Positions 10,067 to 23,049 of a DNA stretch of 64,000 nt are shown here, piece by piece. The position numbers and the translations under genes are program-made. This DNA comes from Sinohyriopsis cumingii. Taxonomy: Eukaryota; Mollusca; Bivalvia; Unionida; Unionidae. The stretch is from the NCBI GenBank assembly GCA_028554795.2, contig CM068832.1, positions 85,894,511 through 85,958,510 of the forward strand. The letters are read 5' to 3'. How positions within the stretch are numbered: the stretch's first letter is position 1; every line of letters starts with the position of its first letter. The notes below the pieces were generated by a model. The model made no database searches. It saw only the letters and a list, made by a program, of their open reading frames with translations, and had not been told where the DNA came from.

Positions 10067-10359
10067 ACGATTGTAGATGATTAGAGTATTCAGATCTAAA
10101 TGTGGTCATTCCATCATTGATTGTCATTAACGAGCTCCTCATCGGAATGTTACTGTCATCGACGTATTTCTTCTTGAGTCTTGTTGTCCAAGACCAGTAG
10201 TTTTATTATTAGCGATATTGATATAAAAAGTAATTATATCACTTGCGGTTATTAAACGATCATTGATCTCAGTTCTGATTTTCCGAAATATCTACCATTC
10301 TAATTTAAGATCTGTTTAAAACAACGGCGGACAGCTATGCCGTCTACTTCTTTAGTCGT

Positions 10360-10808
10360 ACACGACTTTCTGAGATGGTGTCAGCAACCTCGACACATCG
10401 TTGTGTACAGCAAGTGTTGGTAATGTTGAGTACCAGACGGGAGTGTTTTTCAGTTCGTCTACATATTTTAAATTTTCATTTGGTGGCGAAAACCCAAACT
10501 AATCGAAGCAAGCAATCCCACTTGGATCAATCGCGTACGCAACCCAATGAGTACCTTTTCTCGAGTTCTAATCGAGATCAGGATATCGATTTCAACATTG
10601 TTTGGTTGTTTGGGCAATTAAACACGCATAGAACACGACTGAAGTTGTTTATATTTAAACGTTTATCAGCATTGAGTAAATCGAAATCGGACATAGAAAG
10701 AATCCGCGAAGTGTCCCGGGAGAGTGGGAAGGTTTTTGGTAGTCCCAGACCCTTTCCCTTTCTTTTGGAAGTTTTTATTCTGTGTCCTGTTGCTTTCTTT
10801 AGCACCAT
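10360..10808 (-). pseudogene. Adenain-like cysteine protease, degraded
   Basis: The N-terminal piece (10,808-10,578) includes a basic stretch, then LPKTFPLS and SDFDLLNADKRLNINNF. After a frame change, GTHWVAYAIDPSGI (about 10,512-10,555) appears, followed by a stop, then FGFSPPNENLKYV. The GTHWVAY...FD.FG..PP pattern is that of the small virion-maturation cysteine protease of adenovirus-like and Polinton-like elements, where the His of GTHW is catalytic. The usual downstream Cys motif is not recognisable. Several stops and at least one frameshift make it non-functional. Confidence 0.65.
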
Positions 10809-11149
10809 CGCAGCAACAGTTCTAACAGCACCAAATGCAGATTATATTGAGACAGCTTGGGCTGCAGCGAATGTTAACGCTGGTATGGCTGCAAGAAGTT
10901 GAAATATACCACCCTTGTTAGCGACGTTTTGAATGGCAGTAGCAGAAAGATTAATTCATACGCCGGTCTTTAATCGTTTGGCGTCATTGAAATGCATGGG
11001 TTGACGTTCTGACAATGATAGTTTATTCGGACCACCTTTGATTTGATCTTTGTTTAGTGATATTTTTATTTCACTGTTCTCTTTGATAATGATTGTAGCT
11101 TTTTAATCTGACCAGGAGTCAGACTGACACTAACATGATTATATGACAT
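10809..11149 (-). pseudogene. Small capsid-associated protein with hydrophobic C-terminus, degraded
   Basis: Starts with an ATG near 11,149 and reads VSVSLTPGQIKKL, later IKISLNKDQIKGGPNKL, then KRLKTGV and IFQLLAAIPALTFAAAQAV. Stops and frameshifts separate these. A short protein of this plan sits between capsid and protease in related elements; a role resembling a membrane-active core protein is inference. It is placed exactly between the capsid and protease remnants here. Confidence 0.45.
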
Positions 11150-11171
11150 TATAATATCATGAGCGATTTAA

Positions 11172-12484
11172 TTACATATTCTTTAATGGGGGATCAATAA
11201 CTCTCATTCGTCTACCAGCACCTTCAAGTAGCATTATTTTATCTGAGAGTATAACGGCGATTATTCTGTAATTAGCAAGAAATCCTCTGTTCATACGAGC
11301 TCGAACATGTATTTCAACGACTGATGGTCTAAATAAATCCAAGTGTTCCAGTGAGAAGTAATTAATAAAATGCACCGTTTTAAAATCTACCTGTGAAATT
11401 TGCAGAAAAAAAAATCAACATTTTGATTACGTCCCACGAATGTCATCAAACTATGATATACACGTGCTAAATACTTATTCTCAAAATTCAATAATATATC
11501 TTCGGATGGTAGTTCATGCTCATTTATTTTCAGTGAATCTTCAGTAATACGTCAAATATCATTATACTCCTTTTTGTGAAACACCTTTTGTGATGCTATA
11601 TGCCATGTGAATAAACCATTATTGGTAATCTGAATACTATCTGTGGTAATCGTAAACCATGATAATGTTGATTTACCACCTGAGTTCATAAAAGAGAGCA
11701 GCCGTTGCTCTTCAGTGAGCGATGGTATCATTATCGGCATCCACAATGAAAGTTTTGTCTGTATTAATTTACCAACATCACCAGCAGTACCATCAGGGCG
11801 CCAGATTGCATCATCGTCAGTAGCCTTTTTTACAAGTACAACTGTATGACTGGCTCCGAAAATAACCTTTTTGACATTACTGCAAAATCCAAAGATGTGG
11901 ACAGTGAAATTGCACCTGAAAATCTTCTACTTCCATATTTCAACATTGATTGACATGCTGATAATCGTAAGTTGAAATTTGGTTAGCACCATGAGCCATC
12001 AGTCACACATCAGCCTCAGCGTTATCGGCATTGTTTCTTGGTCGTCTTATATTGTACTGCATGCTATTAGGTCAGACGTATCTTTCACAGAAATCATTGA
12101 TTGGCCAGCGGATCTTGAATAATCATCCTAATATCTTGCTATTCCCAATATCGTCGTGGCAACGTCGACGTCTTTCTGACTTAATTCAATATTTCTTCCG
12201 TCGATGATATGGGTAGCACTATTAAACAACGCCATGCTGCCATTATTAACAAAACTAACACTCCATATTCATTGGGATCTGTTGTTTTAAAGTTCACCTT
12301 CTACCTCAATAAATGCTTTAGCGGGTAAGTAATATCTGCTTCTATACTGAAGTTGCAGCTCAATTCGCCCACGCTGATTTGGCTTTTGTGCATTATAAGA
12401 ATAATATTGATAACCACGCAAACATTTATCTTTGAAAATTGGAGCATCCATGTCAAATGCTGGATCAGATACACGTTTAAACAT
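11172..12484 (-). pseudogene. Double-jelly-roll major capsid protein, degraded
   Basis: Fragments in order along the minus strand: an N-terminal part with RGYQYYSYNAQKPNQRGRI and RYYLPAKAFIEVEGEL (12,484-12,297); a frame change, then VSFVNNGSMALFNSATHIIDG and ATTILGIARY; a gap; KVIFGASHTVVLVKKATDDD and AIWRPDGTAGDVGKL (about 11,870-11,765); LWMPIMIPSLTEEQRLLSF with FTWHIASQKV (11,746-11,552); and a C-terminal piece with MNRGFLANYRIIAVILSDK (11,375-11,172). The order and spacing match the capsid protein of Polinton-like elements, which forms the virion shell. At least three frameshifts and several stops are present. Confidence 0.6.
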
Positions 12485-12639
12485 TTACTATAATTGCTAT
12501 CGTCTGAAATGAAGACAATTTCCTGCAATCAGACTAGCGGTAATATATTTTTCGTTTCCAAACAGGAGTACACCAGCGAACTCTGCTAAAACAAATGCAT
12601 TTTTATTTATTATTTTGCTGACATTTGAAGGCATAACTT

Positions 12640-12870
12640 CAGTGCTGGGTAAATTTATTGGCTGTGGCTGTCGTCGTATTAATCGTGCAATTATATTATT
12701 GATTGCTGAGAATGCTTAGCTGGCAACATAACCAACAACGCCAATACCTATATCACGAACAACGACAATAACTTTGATTTCTAGTTGCTTTGCAATCGGT
12801 AATGCTTTTGTGGCTATCCTTCAAAAAAGACCCCGAACAACATCGCCATGTCCGTCACCGTATATCGCTT
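12640..12870 (-). pseudogene. Small Gly-rich structural protein remnant
   Basis: Minus-strand reading gives IYGDGHGDVVRGLF, then ATKALPIAKQLEIKV, VVVRDIGIGVVGYVAS and INNIIARLIRRQP, with stops between pieces. Short basic, Gly/Ala-rich proteins upstream of the capsid gene are typical of this kind of element. Confidence 0.4.
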
Positions 12871-13259
12871 TATATGTTTGTAATCGCGATTTACTACCCT
12901 GACCTGTACAGATCCAAGTTGAGCATTATGTATGATCATCTTATTTTATTGTCACTGATCTAATTACATACCCTCAATAAATACAATAATCATCAATGAT
13001 TTCATCAATGAGGGACCGATAAATATTAATATCCATGATGCCGGCTGTAAATGATCTCTCTAGGCTGCTTCAATAATGATTTCTGAAGAATTATTACCTG
13101 GTCGTTTTCAGCCAATGAGGATTTCTAGCCTGTCTTAATCGGCAAGGACGTTGCTGGGGCATGGAGTATTAAGATCGCATTAGCACTTCTAGTGACACTG
13201 GGACCAGGATCGATATCAGAAAATTCTTCTTTATTACCTGATGCTGCTTCTGATTATCT

Positions 13260-13492
13260 TGTTTTCTGTTCTACTTCCTGTTAAAATTCAGAAAATATGT
13301 TATCATCCTTTTTGATAGAATGAAGATTAATAGCGATAATAAAAACATATTTAATCCAATTTTCTCGTTTCAGATATTTAACATATTTGGGTTTACGGAT
13401 TTTTTTCTTTCATCGTATCCAAACGCGGCAATATTTACTATTTGTTCCGGATCCCTGATAGCGCTAATATCTTCAGGCGTAAATGTATCCAT
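13260..13492 (-). pseudogene. Short acidic protein remnant
   Basis: From ATG 13,492 the frame reads MDTFTPEDISAIRDPEQ, then INVNIAAFGYDERKK-like sequence, before losing its frame. It follows the helical structural protein at 13,503 with only 10 bp between, so it may once have been its continuation. Confidence 0.35.
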
Positions 13493-13502
13493 AAAATTAA
13501 TT

Positions 13503-14226
13503 TTAGATTGAGGCTGAGGCTGAGGAGCCTGTGGCTAAGGAGGCAGTTCTGGTGGTTGTGGGTGTGTGGTTTTTCTGCAACCATGAACAATATTTATTTA
13601 TTCCATCGATACATGAATTACATCTTATATCACTATATCTGGCCTGATCGACGTCATAGTATATTGGAAATATCCATGTGTACCACATTTTTTGATCCAC
13701 AGGCTTATTAACGTACTCAGGTTCTAAAAACATCTCTCTTTTATCAAAACTTGCCGCTGAAATTTCAGATAATTGATCCAGGCTTTTAATACCACTTATG
13801 ATGGCAATACTTTCGTCTCGAAATTTATTAATGACTTCAATTGTATCTTGTATTTGTTTTGGTTATGGTTCTAGTACACGATACTTTATATCACCTATTT
13901 CAGCGCAAGCTTGGTCAATGCCATCAAGTAATGTCCGCATTGGTTGAGCAGCAGCTATTTCACCTGGATGTTCTCGCAGAATCGTTTTTGTATTTTTAGT
14001 TTTTTTCTGCTATTTTTCCAGTTGCTTTAGCGGTTTGCTCCACCGTAGGAAGATGAACCTTCGTAGTCTTTGTAACAGATTCAAATAATTGTTCTGCACC
14101 CTCTGCAAATTCAACCCGGGACTACTGATGCTCTTGTAGTTCTTGTGTGAGAGAATAATGGACGGGGAGATATTTCTTAATTGACTCTAGTCGCTCTCGA
14201 GCTATTCTAATTGTGTGAGATTCCAT
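13503..14226 (-). pseudogene. Helical structural protein of viral-type element, degraded
   Basis: From ATG 14,226 the frame reads MESHTIRIARERLESIKKYL, meets a TAG, continues (VEFAEGAEQLFESVTKTTK), shifts frame, then reads HPGEIAAAQPMRTLLDGI, another stop, and a 76-codon open end (13,733-13,503) containing EPEYVNKPVDQKMWYTW. The heptad-like N-terminal half suggests a helical virion or scaffolding protein. It is the first gene of the minus-strand cluster. Function is inferred from position only. Confidence 0.4.
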
Positions 14227-14230
14227 TATT

Positions 14231-17200
14231 GATATAGTAATGATTTAATTATTCACACACTACAGCAGCTGGGAGGGTGACGACCAACAATGAGTGTCCG
14301 GGTAGGAAAACAAACACACAAAAGCACAAGCGTTAAAAATAAAGTAACCCAATAAAAGAACTGTCGGTCGGTTTGGTGTTATTGACCTTGTATTTTTCAT
14401 TTTCGTAAGGAGCTTTTTTTTAATGGACTTTTCGAACCAATGGTCTGTTCACCCTCCTCGCTGCTATTTAAGATTTACATTTTTAACACTAGTATTACTG
14501 TTGGAAGGTAACAGGCACCTTTGATCAACTTCATTATAATTCGGAAGCAACTTGTAATGTGAAAACTGAAGTTAAATTAGCATAAACAATCTCAATAACA
14601 AATACCTCAATATTGTAGAAAAAAGCTCAATGGGTTAAAACAGAAAAAAGTTTGGTTCGAGCACTTAGTATAAATATTTGTATGTTTAGGTCGGGAAAGG
14701 GAAAACGATTTTGCTTCCAGCCCTTACGTTCGAATATTATACTTAAACTTCCTATATTTTACATTTGTTAATGTGTTGGCCACGAATCTAAACGCCTTAA
14801 GTTTCCTAATAAATGAAAGTTACTATATTTAAAACTTGACAAATGTATTGCTTTCAATACATGACCGTGATCTTGACCACTTAGAAAATAAGAGCCTTTA
14901 TAATAGGTCTGTCTTGCTATGTTTCTCATTTTTCCATTTCTAGCAATCAGAAATAACGTGTCCATTATTTTTTACAATGGGCACACGTGGCTGACTTATC
15001 TACAGCGTGATCCACTGTTCATACGTGATTGTACATTAAATGTTGAGGATGTAACAGTTGTTTCCTTGTCTACGATAACATTATGTTTTGAAATTTTGCA
15101 GAGGTTTTCATAAAAGCATCCCAGGAACTTTACCATATAGCACATGTCTTTTAAAGAAACCCTAATTGTTAATTTGTGGCTCACACAAATCTTATTTATT
15201 AGCGAACTAAGTTAACTTTAAATAATATCAGATTACGATCGTGCTCAATTCGCCCGTCTCTTGTTAGTTATATTCGTAAACTATTTTGCAAGAACATAAA
15301 TTAAGCTATGGTCAGGATCACGATGATCCAGTTAACAATGCAGCAATGCAGCCATGAAAGTTTATTTAGAACGAACGCCTCTTAAAAAAGACAATGTAAG
15401 CATTTTGTAATATGATTTACATTTATGTAAAACCGAAAATGGTATCTGTGGAATATTATTGGCAGTGTATTTTTTTTATCTGCTTATTTCTTTTGAATAT
15501 ATTGCTTAATATATTGTTGGGTTTTTTTTAGTTCACAACCGTTAATTTTAATCTGAAAGGGATCGTCCAAATTCTTAATAAATGATGTCATTTGTTTGCT
15601 TGGATATTATTACACTATTGGACTTCTATCAGGATGTAAATTTAACTGTTGGTTTCTTGATTGATCAATAACGGAGCTGTATTGGTAGAGTAAATGACAT
15701 TTAATATTATTATATTATTTTAAATTTAGTATAAACCCATTTGTAACACACTGAATTCCTCAAGTCGCAAATATACTACACCGATGATATTTAAAGTTAC
15801 GTTGCAGCTTTGACAACCCACGGAAACTTTGCACAAATAATCTGTGTTATGATTTGACCTTTCTTAACATACAGTGATAATTTATGAACAATCTAATCAG
15901 ATTTGAAGAATGACTATGTTTTGAAGTATATATTCCTTATGTAATATAATGCAAGTTTAAACGACACTTATATCATTATATTTGGTTGGACCATCCAATA
16001 GCCTGGATCATTGTTTACAATTTTATTCGCAATTAACGTATTTGCTTCCGAATGAATCTTTCCTAAGATTTCATGATACGTTTAGAACAATCTAAAACAT
16101 CCCGAAACATTACCCGGTTTTGTAGAATGTATACCTTATGTTTATTAGTACAAATTTATAATATACTTACAACATCAAATTTGGTTGGTTAAGACTTTCA
16201 GTATCATATTGTAAAAGCTGCAGTCTGATATGGATTATACGTGCAATATAATATTTCAATTTTTATATACTTCATTATTTTAATGTCGTGTTCGGGAATG
16301 ACAGCAGTTTTGAATGCTCATTCTCCGTGACGTTTATGGATAAAATATAGCAGTTTATATAATATAGGATGACATTGTCCTAACATGACATCGTATTGTC
16401 TGGGAATTCAACATTAGAGCGCCATTCAGAGTGTGTGCAAGAATTTAATACGAGAGCGCAAACCTGCATGTCAATTGTATTTTGACATAAGAAAATGTAT
16501 GGCAGAAACTGGCCACTAGCGTGAGTTTAAGATGATGACATGTAAGGTTGGAACTGTATGGGGACAAGCAGAAATGTTATTGTTGATGCGTTTACTTACT
16601 ATCTTGCGCATTTTGATACATTATGCAACATACATCTTAATTATTCTAGAGGCGCAAAAGGTGTAAATCATCCTGTATGCAATTTCCCTAAACATCTAAA
16701 CAAACACCTGCGAAATTACTCCACAATTATGAAAAATATATTTGTCCTTGATATCGGCTTTGTATCGATGTGCAGTGTATGATAGTTCAACTATTTGAGT
16801 GATTATTGTATCCAATGACCAAAAATGCCTTACGTTCATTAACTAAATGAAAAATTTAAATCAGGGATTATTAAGTGTAGTTTTCTGATTTGGAAATAGA
16901 ATACTGACATTAGGCACAGCAAGGTAAAAATAATCCTATTGCAAGTGCACTTTCACATGTATAAAATTACTTTGTTCATTTATGTTTTGTGGTCATTATT
17001 ATACATCATCTCATTTAATTATAATTATCTGATTATTTGATTTCGTCTTCCAGCTCTTATAATTAGATAAGATTTTCATTACTTTAACTTATCCAATAAT
17101 ATTTAATATTTTCCCTTGTTTGACTTTCGTAAAGGCACTAAATAATTACTAGAAATTAGTTTACCGTCAGTAACCATTGATATGCACTTATATAAATGAA

Positions 17201-19597
17201 GCAACAATGTACTTTTGAATTATCTACTTTTATACTGATCTTAATTATTTCATGAAAAAGAGATTCATTAAGATAAATCAGAATGACACGGTGAACGTAT
17301 TCAAAATTAATTTAGGTCACAATTGTCACACTGGGTGAATATTTGCGAACGTCAGACATTTTTTGGTGATAAGATACAGGCAGATTCCATACAATTCGTC
17401 CGGTACCTATGCTATATTCAAGATATTAGAAAAACGGAAGTAAAACCTAATCATAGACGCATGTGGAGGCTATAATGGTTATGACGTAATATATGTTAAT
17501 TGTTTTGTCGTGCGTCTCTAATTTATCAATTGGCTATGATGTTAAAGAAAGAAAAAAATTGATTTGACTTGGGGAGTAGTTAATACCAAAGAGCACAATT
17601 TTGGAATGATTTATTTTGTAATGAACCTAGGGTATTTGCTGTTGGCATTTATGACTCCGTATATTGCTTTGTATATGCATGTCTTCATTTACAGCTCTGT
17701 CAGCTTTTGTGACTATTTGTCGATTATGGTGAGTCGGTGTTGGCAATGTGTTTCTTAGCCCAAGTAATTAGCCAATTTCTAGGAGCCGAGGTAATGATTG
17801 ACTTTCATTTTATTGATGTCACCGCAAAGTTTAATTCAGATGTTAATGACGATATCTCTCTTTGCCAGACGTGTTTGCGGGTACAAAGCAGGAATTAATT
17901 CCTTCAGGAAGGAACTTAACATTATATCAATTTCTTGTTTTGCAATTATTCCTCCTATATTGATTATTCATACAGTGTTAGCATGGTTTCTTACAAAAAA
18001 TGTATAGTACGTTGGTCAAAATATGACATCACTCTCAATCGGAATTACACTATTTGATTGTACTCATATGTCCTTTTTTTCTTTCTTAGAATAGATTCTG
18101 AAACTCGCAATTGACCATAAAGTCTTATGTACAGATGTACAGGAGAAACATATTCTGCTAACTACTATTTTGCACTTTGCGTTATGTGTGCTTATTGCAA
18201 TGAGCATCGTGGGTCACTAGGTCAGTACATAAGACGGCTTAGGAATATCACCAGCTTCAAATATGTGTTTATGATAGAGGTGTTCACTGTTAAAGAATAT
18301 CAAGGTGTCAAGAGAGCTTTGGCGCCAGTGTACATCCACTCTCTTTGCATAAAGGTGGCCACAGTTTACAAAGCAAATTGAATCATGGTAATTTTAGAAA
18401 TATTTACAACCTAGCTGTTCTTGTTTATTACGCGATTAAAATTATAAAGTGTAATTATATGCTGTAGGTCAATTGTATCCCAAGATCACAGTCTTGACTG
18501 TTAAGCCCTGGGATATTTGATGTAGCCTTTGAATATTATGATAATTGTTGATTTACAACTACAGACAGTCGTGCACTTGGACTTTGTGTACTTATATTTT
18601 TCTTGTTGTCCGGATAGATATATAGACTCAGGTTAGTCACTAAACTTTCGCATGTACCATCTGATGAAATCCAATATATCATGCTCGATAATACACCAGC
18701 CGGACATTAAATAAGCCTCGATTAGTTAGAAGCGTGTGAACAATTCTCAATTTCAGGCGGAGCACAAATGACAAAGACCTAGCAGCCTTGAAATCACGTA
18801 AACAGGAAAACATAGTTTGAGAAAAGGGGTATGTATTTTTATGTTCTTTAAAGACAAAAAAAATCAACATAAGAAAACAAACCAAAAAAAAAAGCAAAAT
18901 ACAGTAAAAAGTAACAGGAAACAGTAGCCAAGAAAGGAAATTGATTCTTATCATCTTCTATCAATATAGAAGATAGAACCCGTTGGAATCATATCGTCTT
19001 TTATGGTGACTTACGGAAACGTTTAAACGAGTATGTATTTAAAAAATGAGAACACGAACTTAATCAGGATATTTGTTTACGAAGTTTAATCATACGTATG
19101 GAAAATAATAAGTTAGGAAATTAAAAGTGTGGGTCTAGTTAAAGTCCGAATAGGTTTCTCAGTTGAACAGGTATTGACAAAATAACATATTTCATAATAT
19201 AGCGTGGTTTCATAAAACATTGGTTGTAAACTTAGTGGGTACAAATGAATTGGAAACCTAGCCATAAACATATTTAATATAGCAGATAAACAAATTCGGT
19301 CAGAAAATACGCCATGATACACACGTACGGCTAAACGGTCAATAGTAGGAGATTAGTTCCTATACTTACCAGAAGTGATAAAAATTATATTTTCAAACTG
19401 TAAACAGCACATCTGTATGCCTATACTATAAACCACCGAAAGAAAAATATCCATACGAAATGTAAACCTACAATCATGATAAATGTAATCAATGGTTGAA
19501 CAAACGTCCAAAAAACACACAAAGCATATATTTGTCTGAAAAATTTAATAATTATTACCAATTGAAAATATTTTATATTTTAACCTTAGTGGCCCAG
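14231..19597. other. Intergenic DNA, no supported gene
   Basis: AT-rich sequence. Short open frames occur on both strands (for example 14,768-14,965, 17,564-17,758, 18,127-18,381), but none has recognisable motifs, consistent splice signals or protein-like composition. No tRNA or rRNA seen. Confidence 0.5.
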
Positions 19598-19718
19598 GAA
19601 AGCTGCTTTTCGATATGTTAATGATGTTTTGAAAGATTTCAAACTAAATATTCCAGGAGACCTACCTGCCTTCGATATAAAGAAAGAAACTGAAATATAA
19701 TTTGATCTTTTCAACGAG
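19598..19718 (+). pseudogene. Possible exon or exon remnant, unassigned
   Basis: Bounded by a plausible acceptor (TTAGTGGCCCAG) and a good donor (GAG|GTGAGA). One frame reads RKAAFRYVNDVLKDFKLNIP, then GDLPAFDIKKETEI, then TAA, then FDLFNE to the donor. The composition is protein-like, but a stop lies inside and no neighbouring exon was found. It may be a relic or chance. Confidence 0.25.
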
Positions 19719-22700
19719 GTGAGAAATGTATGTATGAATAATCATGAACTGGATCCTGCACAATATTCGGTGCATCTGCACTTGCTCATTATGCTAGTTT
19801 GAACATCAAAAAGGTGTATTTAGAATCGCACATGTATTAGATTATGTTTCTTATTGAATGTATTATGAGATATGGAATAAGCATGACACCAACTGCATGC
19901 AAAATAAAATCATGCTTATGACAACAAAATGAAGTTCTACTTAAGAGTTAGAGTTGGAATAATCAAGACACCATATGCATGCAATATAACATGCCAATGA
20001 TAGCGATATGAGTATTAGACATGACTAATATAATCCTCAGTCATTGCGTGCTTAGGGATCAGTATTTCTTCTTTGAATTGTCCATGCGAAAACTAAATAT
20101 TGGCGCCAATATAAAATGTTTTATTGTAACTTGATTGGATTAGGTACTAGCAGAACTGGTCATTATTAAAGGAATGATGTAATGATACATTTAAAATGTA
20201 ATTTTACTGGAGACTTGCCTGTCTGCTATGGAAATAAATAATTTTAAATGAATTCCAAAGATAAATTGGGCAAACAATCTACAGCATCATGTTCAAAATT
20301 ATAATTTAGCACCAGAAAATCCATCGTTAATATAGACCATGCATGCATATATAAATACATACATACATACATGTTTTTGTCCTAAGATTCTGTACGATTA
20401 AGTTAAGTAAGCTAGGTGAATCATGTTGGACCAACATTCTTCTTAAACTAGACTCTCAATCTCCTTTTCTGAGCTTTTAATATAATATACATTGAGATAG
20501 AGATATAGCATCTGGTTACTTTCATGTTCTCGTACTAGCTCTCTATCGTGAAATCGACAGCCAGATTTCATTTTAGTATACATTATGTCACCTTTCCTTG
20601 GTAGCCCGGGGACAAAAAACGTCATGGACTTTGCTTGCTCATGATTTTATTATCATCTCTTTGTTTTTATAAGATTTATGATTTCTTGAATTGTAAAGTG
20701 AGAAAATGAGATAAAAATGAGGATATTATTTCTGTTTTGTGATGTTTGGATATAGCAAAAAGATTTCACTTTGGCTGAAACCTTTTCTGTTAAAATGAAG
20801 GTTTACTCCAGTAACTACTCTATATAACCTCTTATAAGTTGAATGCCTGTAGAAACAACATCGACCTTATATATTGTTGAATAATGCGTGTGCAGATCAG
20901 TGGCTGCATTAGTATATCCTTCAAAATGCTCAAAGAACTGCATAAACCCAGATCAGATTGTGGATTGTGTGATAGCATATATGGGTCTGTGCAGTTTGAG
21001 GTTGGACTGTATTAATATTGGGTGTAAGACATAACATAACTTCAGAATGTGGGTTTGATTTTGGCTAACTTTGTTGAAGCAACTTGATAGTCCTGCTATA
21101 GCCATACTGAAATAGTGGAAGATTAGATGCCTTTCAGATTATACTGATGGAATACTCCATAGAAAAATATTAATTGCGTTTACGATAGAACTGCTCTGTC
21201 AGCGTGGAATAAGTGTTTCAAAATTAAACCGTTATACCAACATTGAATGCATTACATTATGCGGTTTGGACAATTTATTTGCGTAAAATGCTCTGATACA
21301 CTCTTATCAAAGTTCTGAATAATTAATAAATACTAACAGTTCAAAACTTTTGATGGAATGATCTATCAACCTAAATAATCTTTAAGGCAATAAGGCGTAC
21401 CAATATCATACACATATGACCTGAAAATACAAGTGTTCGCTTATCAATGTGAGATTCCAGTGAAATCATTCCCAATAATTCTTTCAATAGATCCTATCGG
21501 CCAACCATTTTCTTATGGAATATCATGTAGTCCCAAAGTTATGCCATTCGATGAATACAGTTCTTTGTGTGCACTGATTATCATCCAAGTACTCTTACTA
21601 GGAACATATTCTAGTTACCACATCAATTCATAATGATAAGTTGTGTCCACAAGTATCTCCAATTCATTCAGCGTAGAACGTGGACAAAGTATCATCATCT
21701 ACTTAAAGGATGCCGTGTATGTTCATCTGACCGATTAGTAAACCGCAATTAGTCATTAATTTATGCAATATATCCTTTTTAACAGAATCGACTTGATACA
21801 CGCGTTAACAACCACATGGCCGTCTGTAGAAATGGGATATTGGGGAGGTGAATTCTCCAGAGATTCGCATTAATTACCAAATATTTTTTTTCACTAGTTT
21901 GCTATGCTACAGGCTACATACTTTTATTTTCCAGAAAAACAGCTTATAAATTAGAGTCATGGTTTAGATAGCACATCAGATAGACGTTACTGAATGATCA
22001 ATACAGCAAAGATAGCTCCAGCATTCTTATTTACTACACATTGTTAAGGATATGTAAAGTTTGTTTTGGGTCAAATTCTATTTGAATTCTGGCCATCAAT
22101 ACATTTTCAAATAATAATTTAAAAATCATGCTTTTGACCAATTGCACATAGGTTTTTTGGTAAGACTACCAAATTTTAAGCACCTGGATTAGAGTATATT
22201 CCACCCCTTTGAGTACTCATGTCTGGAAATTCAAGACGTATCACAATTAATCTGAGAGTGAGAAAAGAGAGAGCGAGAGAGAGAGAGAGAAAGAGAGATT
22301 AGCATCATAAGTTTTCACGTTGTATGTGGAATTACAGACTATTATCAGTATTGATTCTTTTGACAAAGTAAACTATATGGCTGGGCAAATAAGAAATTGG
22401 TAAGCTTAATGACGATTGCTTTCGTATATGTACTACGAACCCTTATATATGAAAACTTTCATGGAATAAATCATAGTTATTCTGTTCTCCACACAGAACG
22501 ATTCAAACGAAAATGTGTACCTGTTACCTCAGTGACTTCTTGTGAAGAATCTTAACACTTTATATTCAAGGCAACTGTTGGAATATCTTTCCAAAATTGG
22601 GATTACTTTACGTTTCTCGTCCAGGGTGCAAAAAAAACAAAATACATTCATGTGTCTTTCTTCCCAGTAAAGTCTATGTACGCAACAATTATTCCAGACA

Positions 22701-22823
22701 CTGGTCTGTCGCTTATCTGTGTAAGGCATGTATGAGGAAAGTTTAGTTTAAAATATCTGTCAGATGGAAAACATTGTAACTAATCCTTTGAACAAAGTTG
22801 TTAGATAATCCTCGACAAAAATG
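19719..22823. other. Intergenic DNA and probable 3' flank/UTR of the kinase gene
   Basis: No gene supported. A GA-rich tract lies at 22,256-22,292. The 3' UTR of the minus-strand HEPN-kinase gene should start at 22,823 and run to lower coordinates; its polyadenylation site is not established. Confidence 0.45.
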
Positions 22824-23049
22824 TTATGTTAGGAAAGGATGATTGAGCAAAGCTTTAGCTTTTGGTCTTTCTGATGCATTCTGCCGAAACGTTTGACACA
22901 AAAATTCCTCGAGATGAGGGGAAACTGTCGGTGGTAACTTGTATACTGGATCATTTCCAGATCCTATCTGGAATACTACTTGAATCTGGTCAAACTCATG
23001 CCATGGTGGTTTCATTGTTACCATTTCTACAACTGTACATCCAACACTC
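22824..23049 (-). CDS. Exon 9: kinase C-lobe and stop
   Basis: Acceptor GTGAATTGCAG. Completes Trp, then SVGCTVVEMVTMKPPWHEFD, followed by ASERPKAKALLNHPFLT and TAA. SVGCTVVEM...PPW parallels SLGCTVVEMLTEKPPW of MEKK2/3. RP (subdomain XI Arg) is conserved, so the kinase fold is complete and the protein ends four residues after the usual end of the domain. Confidence 0.9.

Larger units (their letters stand above)
7760..14230 (-). mobile_element. Fossil of a Polinton/Maverick- or adintovirus-type element (structural gene block)
   Basis: Reading the minus strand from 14,226 downwards gives a series of broken frames in the order expected of the virion module of Polinton-like elements: a helical structural protein (14,226-13,503), a small Gly-rich protein (12,870-12,640), a double-jelly-roll capsid protein (12,484-11,172), a small protein with a hydrophobic tail (11,149-10,809) and an adenain-like protease (10,808-10,360). 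Further unassigned frames run to about 7,760. Every recognisable gene has stops and frameshifts, so the element is dead. I find no protein-primed DNA polymerase B, retroviral-type integrase, FtsK-like ATPase or terminal inverted repeats. These may be deleted, diverged beyond recognition, or the insertion may be partial. Assignment is by motif order. Confidence 0.6.

Noticed and set aside
10375-10902. 175-codon plus-strand open frame
   Set aside because: It is the opposite strand of the degraded protease and small structural protein; the minus-strand reading has family motifs, the plus-strand one has none.
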